A stretch of 30,450 nt of DNA from JACJYC01 sp964558465 (GCA_964558465.1 CAZLEF010000087.1:1-30450); one strand, 5' to 3'. Numbered from the stretch's first letter, positions 1 through 7,685 are shown. Notes: generated from the sequence alone by a model not told the origin. Translations and numbers: made by a program.

Positions 1-38
1 CCCAGTCTCCCAGTCTCCCAGTCTCCCAGTCTCTCCAG
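1..38. repeat. Octamer tandem tract downstream of the DUF6909-like gene
   Basis: Four perfect copies of CCCAGTCT occupy 1-32, followed by a degenerate unit. On the minus strand the unit reads AGACTGGG, and the stop codon of the gene that ends at 39 (TGA, 39-41) lies in the degenerate first unit (TGACTGG instead of AGACTGG). The tract runs off the left window edge, so its full length is unknown. Confidence 0.85.
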
Positions 39-1727
39 TCACCCCCCCAATATCCGCTGCAAAATCTTCAACGTGATCAGATAAGTCGACTTCACGCCAT
101 CCACCCCCAGGCTGCCCGAAGCAAGGGTATGCCCCGTGATGAGCGGATTATCCGATGCGTAATAGGCGTACCGCAGCACCACTTCCCGGCTGATGCCCGA
201 TTTCCGGATCCTGGTTGCGGCCTGGATGGCTTTCTGGTAATGCGCCCCCTCCATCTCGAGCCCAACGGCGCCCCAGGAGCTTTTCAGGAAATATTGCAGG
301 ATGTCCTTGTTTTGAAGCGAAGTGCCCAGCACCGAGATCATCGGCCCTTCAAACACATGAAGGCCCTGCCCCTCAAAATCGGCCTTGCAAAAGTCGTTTT
401 TGAGCGGGTAATTATCGGCCGTACCTTCAAACACATGCGCCGTGGGCACCATGATATCTCCTTTGGCGCCTTCCAGGATGCCCGCCTTGCCCATGATATT
501 GATGGACGCCACATTCAGGGGATGCCGGATGCCGCCGTGTTCGTAGGGTTTCAGTAATTCGTCCAGTGTTTCATAGGCTTGTTCGCCGAAGGCGTAATCC
601 ATCACAAAAATGACCGGCTTTTCGGATTTGGACCTCAGTGCGGCGCCGGGAACTTCAGCCGGCAACGACCTGGGATTCATTTTGGCGGTATCGATGATCT
701 GGATGGAAATATTGGTCCCGCTGGTATCGTCCAGTTGAGCCATGCCGTTTTTCAGGGCGTACTGCAGGATCTCCTTCCGCATTTTGCTGTTTTCATCCAT
801 GCTGGCCTCACGCGCCAGTTCTTCCAGGGGGGCGTCGGGTCGTTTGAGGGCTTTGGCGGCGTACAGGCAGTTCATCACGCTGTGCAGGTTGGCGCTGATG
901 ATGTGCAGCGGCCGGTCGAGAAGGTTGTTCTCCCATAAATAGCGTTTGATATTATTTGCCCAGAACTCGCCGTAATAATGATGTCCGACTTTTTCCCGCA
1001 ATGCAGAGGAAAAGGTGATCTCCCGGTCGATTTTTTCGTTGGCTTCCTGGGTGGATAATTTCCCCAGCCAGTAGGTGACGTGAAAAATGCTGTTGACGTT
1101 CGGGTCGGTGTCAAAACGGCGGCTGACGGCGACCACATCTTCGTAGGTCCGGCCGAGTAACACGCTGAGGTACGTAAAGGCGACTTCGCGGTCAAATTCC
1201 TCGCCGGATTCTTCCTTTTCGACGATCTTCTCCAGCATGGTCCATTCTCTGCGTTTGCGTTTCATATGGTCTTCGCTGTTGGTCCGGATCTTTTCGGCTT
1301 CGATGTACATGAAGGTCAGGTGGGTCAGGATATCGTAAATATCGCTTCGCCCGCGGGTCATTTCGATGTACATTTCCTCCTGGTCGATCCGGTAACAATT
1401 CCGCTTACGGCGGGGAGGGACAATGCTGGGAAACTGGCTGTTCTCAAATCCTTCCCGGGAGATCAGATGGATGAACCGGCATTCCTCGATCCCTCTGGGC
1501 AACCGTTGGAAGATGTAAAAAAGGCCGTCGAGTTCCACCCGCTCCGGATCATTGATAGCGCCGTAAATTTCGGGCTGGAGCACCCGCAGAGCCTCGATCA
1601 TCGACTCGCCGGAAACCCCCAGGGGTTTGTAGCCGCCGCGGATGAACAAATGGCGCATGGCGATATACAACCGCTCGATGGCGGCCCTGGATTCTTGCGC
1701 TCTTGTGCGTTGGAGGTTGGAGGACAT
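39..1727 (-). CDS. Uncharacterised protein with nucleoside-phosphorylase-like motifs (DUF6909-like)
   Basis: A 562-residue soluble protein with no signal peptide or membrane segment. The reading frame stays open upstream to 2093, but that part translates the octamer tract and the antisense of the neighbouring gene, so the ATG at 1727 is chosen. I recall similar full-length Bacteroidota proteins under the label DUF6909 (from memory). The C-terminal third carries GLEMEGAHY at about residues 489-497 and, some 30 residues later, YYASDNPL. This resembles the Met-Glu nucleoside-binding motif and the following Ser-Asp motif of purine nucleoside phosphorylase, MTA/SAH nucleosidase and AMP nucleosidase. 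A nucleosidase or phosphorylase role is therefore an inference; the N-terminal 300 residues match nothing I recognise. It lies downstream of the OmpA-like gene, 169 bp away across a repeat tract, so it may or may not share its transcript. Confidence 0.8.
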   Translation of the reverse strand: MSSNLQRTRAQESRAAIERLYIAMRHLFIRGGYKPLGVSGESMIEALRVLQPEIYGAINDPERVELDGLFYIFQRLPRGIEECRFIHLISREGFENSQFPSIVPPRRKRNCYRIDQEEMYIEMTRGRSDIYDILTHLTFMYIEAEKIRTNSEDHMKRKRREWTMLEKIVEKEESGEEFDREVAFTYLSVLLGRTYEDVVAVSRRFDTDPNVNSIFHVTYWLGKLSTQEANEKIDREITFSSALREKVGHHYYGEFWANNIKRYLWENNLLDRPLHIISANLHSVMNCLYAAKALKRPDAPLEELAREASMDENSKMRKEILQYALKNGMAQLDDTSGTNISIQIIDTAKMNPRSLPAEVPGAALRSKSEKPVIFVMDYAFGEQAYETLDELLKPYEHGGIRHPLNVASINIMGKAGILEGAKGDIMVPTAHVFEGTADNYPLKNDFCKADFEGQGLHVFEGPMISVLGTSLQNKDILQYFLKSSWGAVGLEMEGAHYQKAIQAATRIRKSGISREVVLRYAYYASDNPLITGHTLASGSLGVDGVKSTYLITLKILQRILGG

Positions 1728-1756
1728 ATTTTGTGGGATTGAAGGGGCGAAGATAC

Positions 1757-1890
1757 GAGGAATTGAGGAATCGAGGATGCGAGGATTTGAGGATGCGAGG
1801 ATGCGAGGAATTGAGGAATCGAGGAATCGAGGATGCGAGGATTTGAGGATGCTGCCTGCCACGCCACCGGCGTGGAGGATGCGAGGAGAG
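1757..1890. repeat. Octamer tandem tract (GAGGATGC family) with embedded hairpin
   Basis: Twelve consecutive 8-bp units beginning GAGGA (variants GAGGAATT, GAGGAATC, GAGGATGC, GAGGATTT) run from 1757 to 1852. A 22-bp insert carrying a palindrome follows, then GAGGATGC and GAGGAGAG. The run of five variants GAATT-GAATC-GATGC-GATTT-GATGC occurs in the same order twice, pointing to block duplication. The tract fills the gap between two minus-strand genes and ends 6 bp from the OmpA-like stop codon. Confidence 0.9.
1859..1875. repeat. Short palindrome CCACGCC-ACC-GGCGTGG inside the octamer tract
   Basis: A perfect 7-bp stem with a 3-base loop. A second copy of the same stem lies at 4190-4206 inside another octamer tract; when that copy is read on the opposite strand the two elements and their flanks (TGCCACGCCAC..GGCGTGGAGGA) nearly coincide. 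Confidence 0.75.
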
Positions 1891-1896
1891 GTAAAC

Positions 1897-3459
1897 CTAC
1901 CGGAACAACTCAAATTCGACCCGGCGGTTGAAAGTCCGGCCTTCCGCGGAATTTCCGTTGTCGATGACATACCGGGCGCCGAATGCCTTGATCTGGATAC
2001 GGCTGGCGGGGATGCCTTGTTCTTGCAGGTATTGGGCGCAGGCCTGGGCGCGTTGTTGCGAAATTTGTTCGTTGAATTCGGGTGCGCCTTCAATATCGGA
2101 ATAACCTTTGATCAACAACCTGTAGGTGGGGTTTTCGTACATAAAACCTGCGATCTTGCTGAGCAAGGCGTAACGCGGAATTTCCTTGCTTTTGGGCTCG
2201 AAGGTCAGGTACTGACGGTTGAGGCCCTGCGCTTCTTCGTCCGGCCTGGACATTTCCGGGCAGCCGTTCAGGGCAAAAACGCCGAATTGTTCGGGGCAGG
2301 CGTCGCGGCGGTCCTCGATGCCGTCGCCGTCGGTGTCAGGGCAACCGCCAAAGATGGCCAGGCCAAACTGGTTGGGGCATTCGTCGTCTTCGTCGAGGAT
2401 GCCGTCCTGATCAAAATCGACAGCCGGGCAGCCCTGGCGTTCAGGTGGGCCGGGCAATTGCGGGCAAGCGTCCCGGAGGTCTTCAACCCCGTCTCCGTCA
2501 GAATCCCTCACGGGGCAGCCGCCGCGGTCGAATGGCCCGTAGGCGTTGGGGCAAAGATCGTCTTTATCGGCAATGCCGTCCCGGTCGGCATCCGGACAAC
2601 CGCCCAGGTTCTCCACCCCGGGAGCGGTCGGGCAGATATCAAGTTGGTCGGATACGCCGTCGCCGTCGCTATCCGGGCAACCGCCCTGGCTGGGAGGCCC
2701 CGGCAAAAAGGGGCACCCATCCACTTCGTCGGCAACGCCATCCCAATCGCTGTCTTTTTTACCCAATTTCAGGGTAGCGCCCACGGTGAAAAAGGCGTAC
2801 CAATCTTTGCGGGTGGGGTTTCCGGAAAAATGAACGCCGTCGAGGTAATCTGTAAAGGCCGGCCGCAGTGCAGCTTCAAACCGGAGAGACCAGCGTTCGG
2901 GGATCTGCCAGCGCAACCCGGCGCCAAATGGGATCACCAGTCTGGTTTTGGCAAATTCGGCGGCTTTGTCGGCTTCGATGGCCTGGAAAAGTTCTTCGTT
3001 TTTGGTAGGAGCAAAATAATTCTGCGGTTGAAACCAGGTGAGGCCCAATCCTGCAAAAAGATAAGGTGAAACAGTCGGTTCATCGGAGTTCGGCAAACCA
3101 TTCAGCGCCAGCCAGCTTGCCACAGGTCGCCATTCGGCCGTAGCAGAGCATTCAATCAGGTCGGTCGAAAAATGAAAACCTCTTTTCCGCCGCCAGATGA
3201 TATGGCTGTAGAACAGATCATCCCCTCTAAGCCGGGTATAAAAACCTTGTATCCGTAAAGCTGTAGCGGGCGACCAGTCGCGAATGGCTTGAAATCCTGC
3301 AACAGGCCGGCTTCCCCTCAGCGTGATCCTCCCATGTGCAAGGTCTCCGCCATATGCCGAAATACCAAGTACAGGGCCTACCTCCCAAACGGGCGACTGA
3401 CCGTTCAAATACAGCGGCATGAACAAAATCCCAAAAATAATTGGGCGAATGAAATTCAT
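1897..3459 (-). CDS. OmpA-family outer-membrane protein with thrombospondin type 3 repeats
   Basis: A 520-residue protein. It begins with a signal peptide (hydrophobic run then NGQ at about residue 21) and continues as a beta-rich domain of roughly 210 residues resembling an eight-stranded barrel. Residues 236-402 are six thrombospondin type 3 repeats of the form DxDxDGxxDxxDxCP, which bind calcium in known members. Residues 415-520 are an OmpA-like peptidoglycan-binding domain ending in the typical NRRVEF. The likely role is tethering the outer membrane to peptidoglycan. The frame is open to a TTG at 3480, but that codon overlaps the promoter, so the ATG at 3459 is the better start. It follows a small membrane protein on the same strand but has its own promoter-like sequence, and sits near the type IX secretion locus; a functional link is possible but not shown. 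Confidence 0.92.
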   Translation of the reverse strand: MNFIRPIIFGILFMPLYLNGQSPVWEVGPVLGISAYGGDLAHGRITLRGSRPVAGFQAIRDWSPATALRIQGFYTRLRGDDLFYSHIIWRRKRGFHFSTDLIECSATAEWRPVASWLALNGLPNSDEPTVSPYLFAGLGLTWFQPQNYFAPTKNEELFQAIEADKAAEFAKTRLVIPFGAGLRWQIPERWSLRFEAALRPAFTDYLDGVHFSGNPTRKDWYAFFTVGATLKLGKKDSDWDGVADEVDGCPFLPGPPSQGGCPDSDGDGVSDQLDICPTAPGVENLGGCPDADRDGIADKDDLCPNAYGPFDRGGCPVRDSDGDGVEDLRDACPQLPGPPERQGCPAVDFDQDGILDEDDECPNQFGLAIFGGCPDTDGDGIEDRRDACPEQFGVFALNGCPEMSRPDEEAQGLNRQYLTFEPKSKEIPRYALLSKIAGFMYENPTYRLLIKGYSDIEGAPEFNEQISQQRAQACAQYLQEQGIPASRIQIKAFGARYVIDNGNSAEGRTFNRRVEFELFR

Positions 3460-3477
3460 AAGGAAATTTCCAAGGCC

Positions 3478-3507
3478 CAAATTTACGGGTTTTCTGCCAA
3501 AGTTTAA
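3478..3507 (-). promoter_or_regulatory. Probable promoter of the OmpA-like gene
   Basis: On the minus strand TAAATTTG (3485-3478) fits the Bacteroidota -7 element TAnnTTTG exactly. A weak -33 element TTA lies 19 bases upstream. The expected transcript start is about 10-15 bases before the ATG at 3459, which supports that start. Confidence 0.5.
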
Positions 3508-3553
3508 TCTTTTACAGATATATCCATCCCCCGGCCCGCCTGGCGCGGCCAGC

Positions 3554-3865
3554 CTATTTCCTCATTTCCAGTCGTCTGACCTTCTCGGTCAAGTCCTTGT
3601 TCAGGCGTTCCAATGCATCCACACGAAGGCGCAACTCATTGATTTCTTGTTGCATATCATAGGCCGGAGTGTCTTTGGCCGTGTTTTTCTGCCTGGTTTG
3701 AGTGGTTTGTTGCTGGTTTCCGCCAAAGAGGTTTTTAATATTCTGGAGGCCGTCTTCACCCCGGTAATAAGAAGCGCCGATATAAGCCAATGGCGCAAGA
3801 ATGATCATTATGATAAAAAAGCGGGCAAAAGACGTCATTTTCAAGCTGCGTGCCATACGATTCAT
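3554..3865 (-). CDS. Small single-pass membrane protein with a C-terminal coiled coil
   Basis: A 103-residue protein that I cannot assign to a named family. Residues about 14-32 (FARFFIIMIILAPLAYIGA) form one membrane segment preceded by basic residues. A polar Gln/Thr-rich linker follows, and the last 35 residues (from QQEINELRLRV to the end) have the heptad pattern of a coiled coil. The start at 3865 is supported by a strong promoter just upstream; ATG codons nine residues further in are alternatives. It is followed by the OmpA-like gene on the same strand (94 bp gap, with a separate promoter). A scaffold or division-type role would be guesswork. Confidence 0.8.
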   Translation of the reverse strand: MNRMARSLKMTSFARFFIIMIILAPLAYIGASYYRGEDGLQNIKNLFGGNQQQTTQTRQKNTAKDTPAYDMQQEINELRLRVDALERLNKDLTEKVRRLEMRK

Positions 3866-3872
3866 TTTCCGG

Positions 3873-3903
3873 CAAATATACCCTGAAATGAAATAAAGGC
3901 AAA
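3873..3903 (-). promoter_or_regulatory. Promoter of the small membrane protein gene
   Basis: TTTG (3903-3900), exactly 19 bases, then TATATTTG (3880-3873) on the minus strand. This is a full match to the Bacteroidota sigma-ABfr consensus, placed 7 bases before the ATG at 3865, so the leader is very short or absent. Confidence 0.75.
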
Positions 3904-3963
3904 TTTTCTTCTACGTGTGCAAGGGAATGGTAGATAAAAGTGGTCAGTTGTCAGTCTCCGCCC

Positions 3964-4100
3964 GCCGACTCCGTCCGCCATAGGGCGACTTCGTCGTCCG
4001 GAGGCCGACTCCGTCCGCCATAGGGTGACTTCGTCGTCCGGAGGCCGACTCCGTCCGCCATAGGGCAACTTCGTCGTCCGGAGGCCGAAGCCTATGGCGA
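3964..4100. repeat. Three tandem copies of a 40-bp repeat plus an inverted partial end
   Basis: The 40-bp unit starts with GCCGACTCCGTCCGCC at 3964, 4004 and 4044; the copies differ at only two or three positions. A fourth, broken start at 4084 (GCCGAAG) continues into CCTATGGCG, the reverse complement of the CGCCATAGG found in each unit. Two TTGTCAG-like units precede the array at about 3940-3955. The array is part of a 448-bp gene-free stretch (3866-4313) that otherwise holds only promoter, repeat and terminator sequences; the frames open through it are repeat-derived. Confidence 0.9.
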
Positions 4101-4120
4101 AGGAGGGGGTCAGTCCGGCG

Positions 4121-4138
4121 CCTGAGCGGAGTCGAAGG
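4121..4138. repeat. Copy A of the GAGCGRAGYCGA hairpin-loop motif
   Basis: The 12-base core GAGCGGAGTCGA (4124-4135) is flanked by CCT and AGG, a 3-bp stem. The core is shared with better-paired copies at 10265-10286 and 17271-17294. Confidence 0.6.
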
Positions 4139-4150
4139 GGCGGGGGAGTT

Positions 4151-4228
4151 GAGGAATCGAGTATTCGAGGAATCGATTCCTCAGTTCCTCCACGCCTGTG
4201 GCGTGGCACGCACTTCCTCAATTCCTCA
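4151..4228. repeat. Octamer tract in two orientations with a CCACGCC palindrome
   Basis: The plus strand carries GAGGAATC units at 4151 and 4167, then the reverse-complement type (GATTCCTC, AGTTCCTC), then the palindrome CCACGCC-TGT-GGCGTGG at 4190-4206, then CTTCCTC and ATTCCTC units. The units match those at 1757-1890, but here they are arranged as an inverted repeat around the palindrome. Confidence 0.75.
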
Positions 4229-4247
4229 TTACATTGAGGGCGCAAGG

Positions 4248-4292
4248 AAAAAAAAGGCCTCCCGGATAAAGTTCAAACCCGGGAGGCCTTTT
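4248..4292 (-). terminator. Rho-independent terminator after gldN
   Basis: A perfect 14-bp stem (4252-4265 with 4279-4292, core AAGGCCTCCCGG) with a 13-base loop is followed on the minus strand by an eight-T run. It lies 22 bp past the gldN stop and closes the por/gld locus. Confidence 0.93.
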
Positions 4293-4313
4293 GGCCGGAA
4301 ATCGGTCTAACGG

Positions 4314-5186
4314 TTAGTAGGACCAGAGGTCGTGTTCGAAGTTGAAGATTTCCTGGCGGAGTTTATCGGATTCCATCAGCAGGTCAACCCCGGAGAGGTA
4401 TTGCTGCAACCGGCGGTCATGAACGTTGGAAACCTTGGTGATATAGCTCGAGAAATAACGCATTTCGAGCAAGTCTTCCCAGGTGATCGGGGAGGCGTCG
4501 TTGCCAAGGTTAAACACTTTTTCACGGGCCAGCATATTTCGGGCTTCCGGATAATACACCCAGAACATCGGCTTTTCAAATTTGAAATTGCCGTTTTCGT
4601 CGCGAACATCCAGCAGGGGAGCGATGCCCAGTACCCGGACCTGAAGGGTGGAGGTTTCTTCGTCGAAGAACCAGACTTCCTTGAGGCGGAAACGTTTGAC
4701 GTCTTCCGGGTTGATGTCGTTGCGAACGATCTGGATCTGCTCTTCGTAGGTTTCGGGGTCAAAAACGACAACGGTGTCGATGGTGGCGCCCATGGAAGCA
4801 ACCTCGTCTGAGGTCAGTTTTGCACTGAATTTATCGTCTTCTGTGCTGTAGGCCTGGATCTCGCCGGCTTCGGCAGCTTCCATGAGGATAGTGAAGAACG
4901 GACGTTCGGGGTAAGCAAAAGGCAGGTTCATTTTTTCCCGGACGTCGACCACCCGCCAAACCCTCTTTTCCCAGAAAATATCGGCTTCACGAATGTGGTC
5001 ATACGGCAAAACACGTTTTTCGACAATGGTGCGTTTCTCGACGATATCGTCCAGCGGACGATCTCCTTCGGTTTGCTCCTCGTCGCTTTCGATCATCATA
5101 ATATTGTCGGGCACTTGCGCCCAGGCGGGAGCGGCAAAAAAGACGGCCAACAACCCGAGTCCTAGCAGTTTCAAAGCGATCTTCAT
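4314..5186 (-). CDS. gldN: GldN/PorN, type IX secretion ring component
   Basis: A 290-residue periplasmic protein with a clear signal peptide (residues 1-24, cleavage after AWA). GldN/PorN associates with the lipoprotein GldK/PorK to form the large periplasmic ring under the outer membrane that is required for type IX secretion and, in gliding species, motility. Family features visible here are the conserved N-terminal stretch VEKRVLPYDHIREADIFWEK, and further on WVYYPEARN and the aromatic C-terminal region FNFEHDLWSY. It is the last gene of the run gldK-gldL-gldM-gldN and is followed directly by a strong terminator. A 14-bp stem hairpin occupies the 90-bp gap between gldM and gldN. Assignment rests on both sequence and gene order. 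Confidence 0.95.
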   Translation of the reverse strand: MKIALKLLGLGLLAVFFAAPAWAQVPDNIMMIESDEEQTEGDRPLDDIVEKRTIVEKRVLPYDHIREADIFWEKRVWRVVDVREKMNLPFAYPERPFFTILMEAAEAGEIQAYSTEDDKFSAKLTSDEVASMGATIDTVVVFDPETYEEQIQIVRNDINPEDVKRFRLKEVWFFDEETSTLQVRVLGIAPLLDVRDENGNFKFEKPMFWVYYPEARNMLAREKVFNLGNDASPITWEDLLEMRYFSSYITKVSNVHDRRLQQYLSGVDLLMESDKLRQEIFNFEHDLWSY

Positions 5187-5205
5187 GGTTGATTATTTAT
5201 TATAC

Positions 5206-5253
5206 GTGTAAAAGTGCGCCTATTTAACGGATTAAACAAGCGCACTATTACAC
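5206..5253 (-). other. Long intergenic hairpin between gldM and gldN
   Basis: GTGTAAAAGTGCGC (5206-5219) pairs with GCGCACTATTACAC (5240-5253), 14 bp with one mismatch, around a 20-base AT-rich loop. No T run follows on the minus strand, so it looks like a processing or stability element, not a terminator. It ends about 20 bases before the gldN ATG. Confidence 0.7.
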
Positions 5254-5276
5254 TTTAACAAGAGAAAATTACTTTT

Positions 5277-6863
5277 TTACTTGATTTTGAAGACCATGGG
5301 GTTGATGGTACGTCCCGCAGGGTCGCCGGGGCAACGCGCTTTCACGTTGTCGAAGTAAAAGATATCGCCGGGTTTGGCGCGTTCGACCAAACGCCTGGAT
5401 TTATCATTGTAAGGACCGTTGGGGTTCACCGAGTCGATCGGGTCTTCGCGTTTGGGTACGTAAGTGAGGGTATAACCCTGGATTTCGCACTTGGCATCGA
5501 AGTCGAAGTTTTCGAGAATGGCCACAACGCCGCGCTGGGCTTTGAATTCGCCGGAGCCCATTTCGCCGCCGCTGGTTTTGCTGAGGCGGGCAACCGGGTC
5601 GGGAATGCGCTTGACGCGGAAGTCAAACTTGGTCGGAGTCAGGCCGCCGCCGCTGACCGTAATGATTGCGTCTTCACCGGGGCGGGAAACCGTAGCGATG
5701 TATTTACCTGTGCCGCCGCCTTTGAGTTGCAGGCCGCCACCGCTGCCGGAAACCCGGAGCTCGTTGGTGGAGACGCCCGCAGCCGCCACGGAAACGGGGT
5801 TATCGACGCCGATATAGAATACGTTCATTTTATCCGCGGAGACCGTTACCGAACGGCGGCCCACTTCGTATTCGAATTCTTTGTCGTAAGATTCGGTTTC
5901 ACCGGTAGTCGGGTTGGTCAGAGAAACGACGACTTTGTACTTCTGCACACCGGTGCCGCTGGTGCGGGTGGTGTATTTGCCGATGCCGTTCTCATCCACA
6001 TCCAGTGCATTGCCGTTGACCGTGATCCGCATGTTTTCATAAACGGATTTGGAACTGGCGCCCACCGTGATGTCGGCTTCGTATTCGTCGCCGGCGATGA
6101 TATAGCTTTTCCTTGCGGAAGAGATCGGAATGAAAGCATCCACCTTGAAGCTTTTGGCGCCTACCTGGCCCACCAGGAAGTTCAGCACTGCAGCTTCAGA
6201 ACTTTTCATGTCGTTCTGATATTTGCGCAGCAGGGGGAAGACGGATGCCAGCGGCATCTGGTTGAAAGTAAAGTGAGACCAGTCGGTCGGTCTTTTTTCT
6301 TTTTCCCAGTCATTGCTGATCTCCAGGGTAATGGATTTTCCAAGGGTTGCAATCGTTTGGTCGTCGATGGCCGTTCCCGGGAGGTTCTTCAGCTTGTTGA
6401 CAATATCCAGAAGATTTTGTCTGGCGCTGAGGATTTTTTCTTTCAGTTCCTCGCCTTTGCCGTCCCTGACCAACAACCGGGTGGTCACATCCTTGTTCTT
6501 GTAACCTTTGGGCTGACCGGCGTGGTGTTCGTCGGTATCCGGGTAATAGCCGCCGGAATTTTTGACGAGCTCTTCCCGGATTCCGTCGACATATTTATTG
6601 AATTCCGAAGCAAGCGCCCTGACATCCTTGGAAGCATCAACCAGGGGTTGATATTTGGACGGGTCCTGGCTGGCTGCTGCCTCAAGGGACGTAGCTGTAA
6701 AGTTGTTGGATGCATCGATCACCGAGTTGGTGCTGGCAATCCCTTTATCGATTACGAAGAAGGCGTTGATGATCTTGGCCGAAACGTTGAGAGCCAGCAT
6801 GGCCGTCAAGACCAGATACATGATGTTGATCATCAATTGCCTTGGCTCCTTTGGAATAGACAT
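5277..6863 (-). CDS. gldM: GldM/PorM, type IX secretion motor shaft
   Basis: A 528-residue inner-membrane protein. The N-terminus (SIPKEPRQLMINIMYLVLTAMLALNV) has the short cytoplasmic start and single transmembrane helix typical of GldM; the rest is periplasmic, with a helical N-terminal domain to about residue 210 and a series of beta domains. In characterised systems a GldM dimer crosses the periplasm through a GldL pentamer and transmits proton-driven motion to the GldK/N ring. The start at 6863 gives the expected N-terminus. It lies 51 bp downstream of gldL. Length and domain layout match the family. Confidence 0.97.
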   Translation of the reverse strand: MSIPKEPRQLMINIMYLVLTAMLALNVSAKIINAFFVIDKGIASTNSVIDASNNFTATSLEAAASQDPSKYQPLVDASKDVRALASEFNKYVDGIREELVKNSGGYYPDTDEHHAGQPKGYKNKDVTTRLLVRDGKGEELKEKILSARQNLLDIVNKLKNLPGTAIDDQTIATLGKSITLEISNDWEKEKRPTDWSHFTFNQMPLASVFPLLRKYQNDMKSSEAAVLNFLVGQVGAKSFKVDAFIPISSARKSYIIAGDEYEADITVGASSKSVYENMRITVNGNALDVDENGIGKYTTRTSGTGVQKYKVVVSLTNPTTGETESYDKEFEYEVGRRSVTVSADKMNVFYIGVDNPVSVAAAGVSTNELRVSGSGGGLQLKGGGTGKYIATVSRPGEDAIITVSGGGLTPTKFDFRVKRIPDPVARLSKTSGGEMGSGEFKAQRGVVAILENFDFDAKCEIQGYTLTYVPKREDPIDSVNPNGPYNDKSRRLVERAKPGDIFYFDNVKARCPGDPAGRTINPMVFKIK

Positions 6864-6914
6864 AATTTAATTTTTTTAGTCGGTTCGCAAAAGAAAATTC
6901 ACTCATCAGGGCGA

Positions 6915-7520
6915 TTAGCCGCGAACACCGGCCATTGCGGAGATCACATTGCCGTAGACGTTGCTCAGCGCAGCGTATTGATGATTCAGTGAACTGATGT
7001 TCTGGTTCAGAGAAGCCAGGTTTTCTTTATAACTCTTGGCGGATTCAGCGCTGTCGCTCAGGTCAGCCATGGCTTCGTTCAGCTTCGTATAGAAGTTGCC
7101 CATTGCCTTAATCTGATCTTTGGTACCGGAGAAATCGACTTCCTGGAGGGCTTTGAGCGAAGAAAGGCTTTTGGACATGACCTGCAGTTCGCTCAGCATG
7201 CCGCCGAGTTGTTGTTCTACCACTTCACCGTTCAAACCCGGGGTGGTTGCGCCGGCAGGGCCTGCGGTAAGCGGCTGGATATTGGAGCCGTAATCATCCA
7301 AACCCGGATAAAGCTTATGCCAATAGTAATCCGGCTCAGGGCCGATAATGCCGAGGAAAGCAAAGATGAATGCTTCAGTAAGCATACCTACCATCAGCCA
7401 GGTGTCGGCGCCTTCCCAAGACAAGATTTTAGCCAACGCGCCAAACAACACTGCAGAAGCGCCAAGACCGATGATGAGGTTTTTAAAATACTTGAAACCT
7501 TTGGTTTTTACGAAACTCAT
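6915..7520 (-). CDS. gldL: GldL/PorL, proton-channel subunit of the type IX motor
   Basis: A 201-residue inner-membrane protein with two transmembrane helices (about residues 14-33 and 41-58), the motif GPEPDYYWHKLYPGLDDYG just after the second helix, and a C-terminal cytoplasmic helical domain. Glutamate 49, inside the second helix (MLTEAFIFAF), corresponds to the conserved intramembrane glutamate needed for proton-driven function in Flavobacterium GldL. The gene is between gldK and gldM. The 232-bp gap to gldK, with a large hairpin and a heptamer tract, suggests that expression of gldLMN may be set apart from gldK. Confidence 0.97.
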   Translation of the reverse strand: MSFVKTKGFKYFKNLIIGLGASAVLFGALAKILSWEGADTWLMVGMLTEAFIFAFLGIIGPEPDYYWHKLYPGLDDYGSNIQPLTAGPAGATTPGLNGEVVEQQLGGMLSELQVMSKSLSSLKALQEVDFSGTKDQIKAMGNFYTKLNEAMADLSDSAESAKSYKENLASLNQNISSLNHQYAALSNVYGNVISAMAGVRG

Positions 7521-7630
7521 GGTTGAAAACCGTTTTAGTTAATGAATGTCTGTGAATGGTTTTGTTTGGTTAAAACCCGGTATCATAATGCGGGTTACAG
7601 TAAAAGTTACAGATTGGGGGAAAGTTTTTT

Positions 7631-7681
7631 AGTTGTAAGTTGTAAGTCGTAAGTCGTAAGTTGTAAGTCGTTAGTCGTAAG
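7631..7681. repeat. Heptamer tandem tract (GTTGTAA/GTCGTAA) between gldK and gldL
   Basis: Seven consecutive 7-bp units of the form GTYGTWA start at 7632. The unit differs by one base from the GTTGTCA unit of the tracts at 10221 and 17214. The rest of the gldK-gldL gap (7521-7630) shows no further repeat or clear consensus promoter. Confidence 0.9.
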
Positions 7682-7685
7682 CGGG

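Noticed and set aside
1642..3069. 475-residue plus-strand open frame
   Set aside because: Antisense shadow of the OmpA-like gene and the octamer tract; no recognisable domain, and the minus-strand frame carries clear TSP3 and OmpA motifs.
3862..4245. 127-residue minus-strand open frame
   Set aside because: Made almost wholly of the 40-bp repeats and octamer tract; periodic sequence without family features.
5727..6992. 421-residue plus-strand open frame
   Set aside because: Antisense of gldM; the GldM frame is unambiguous.
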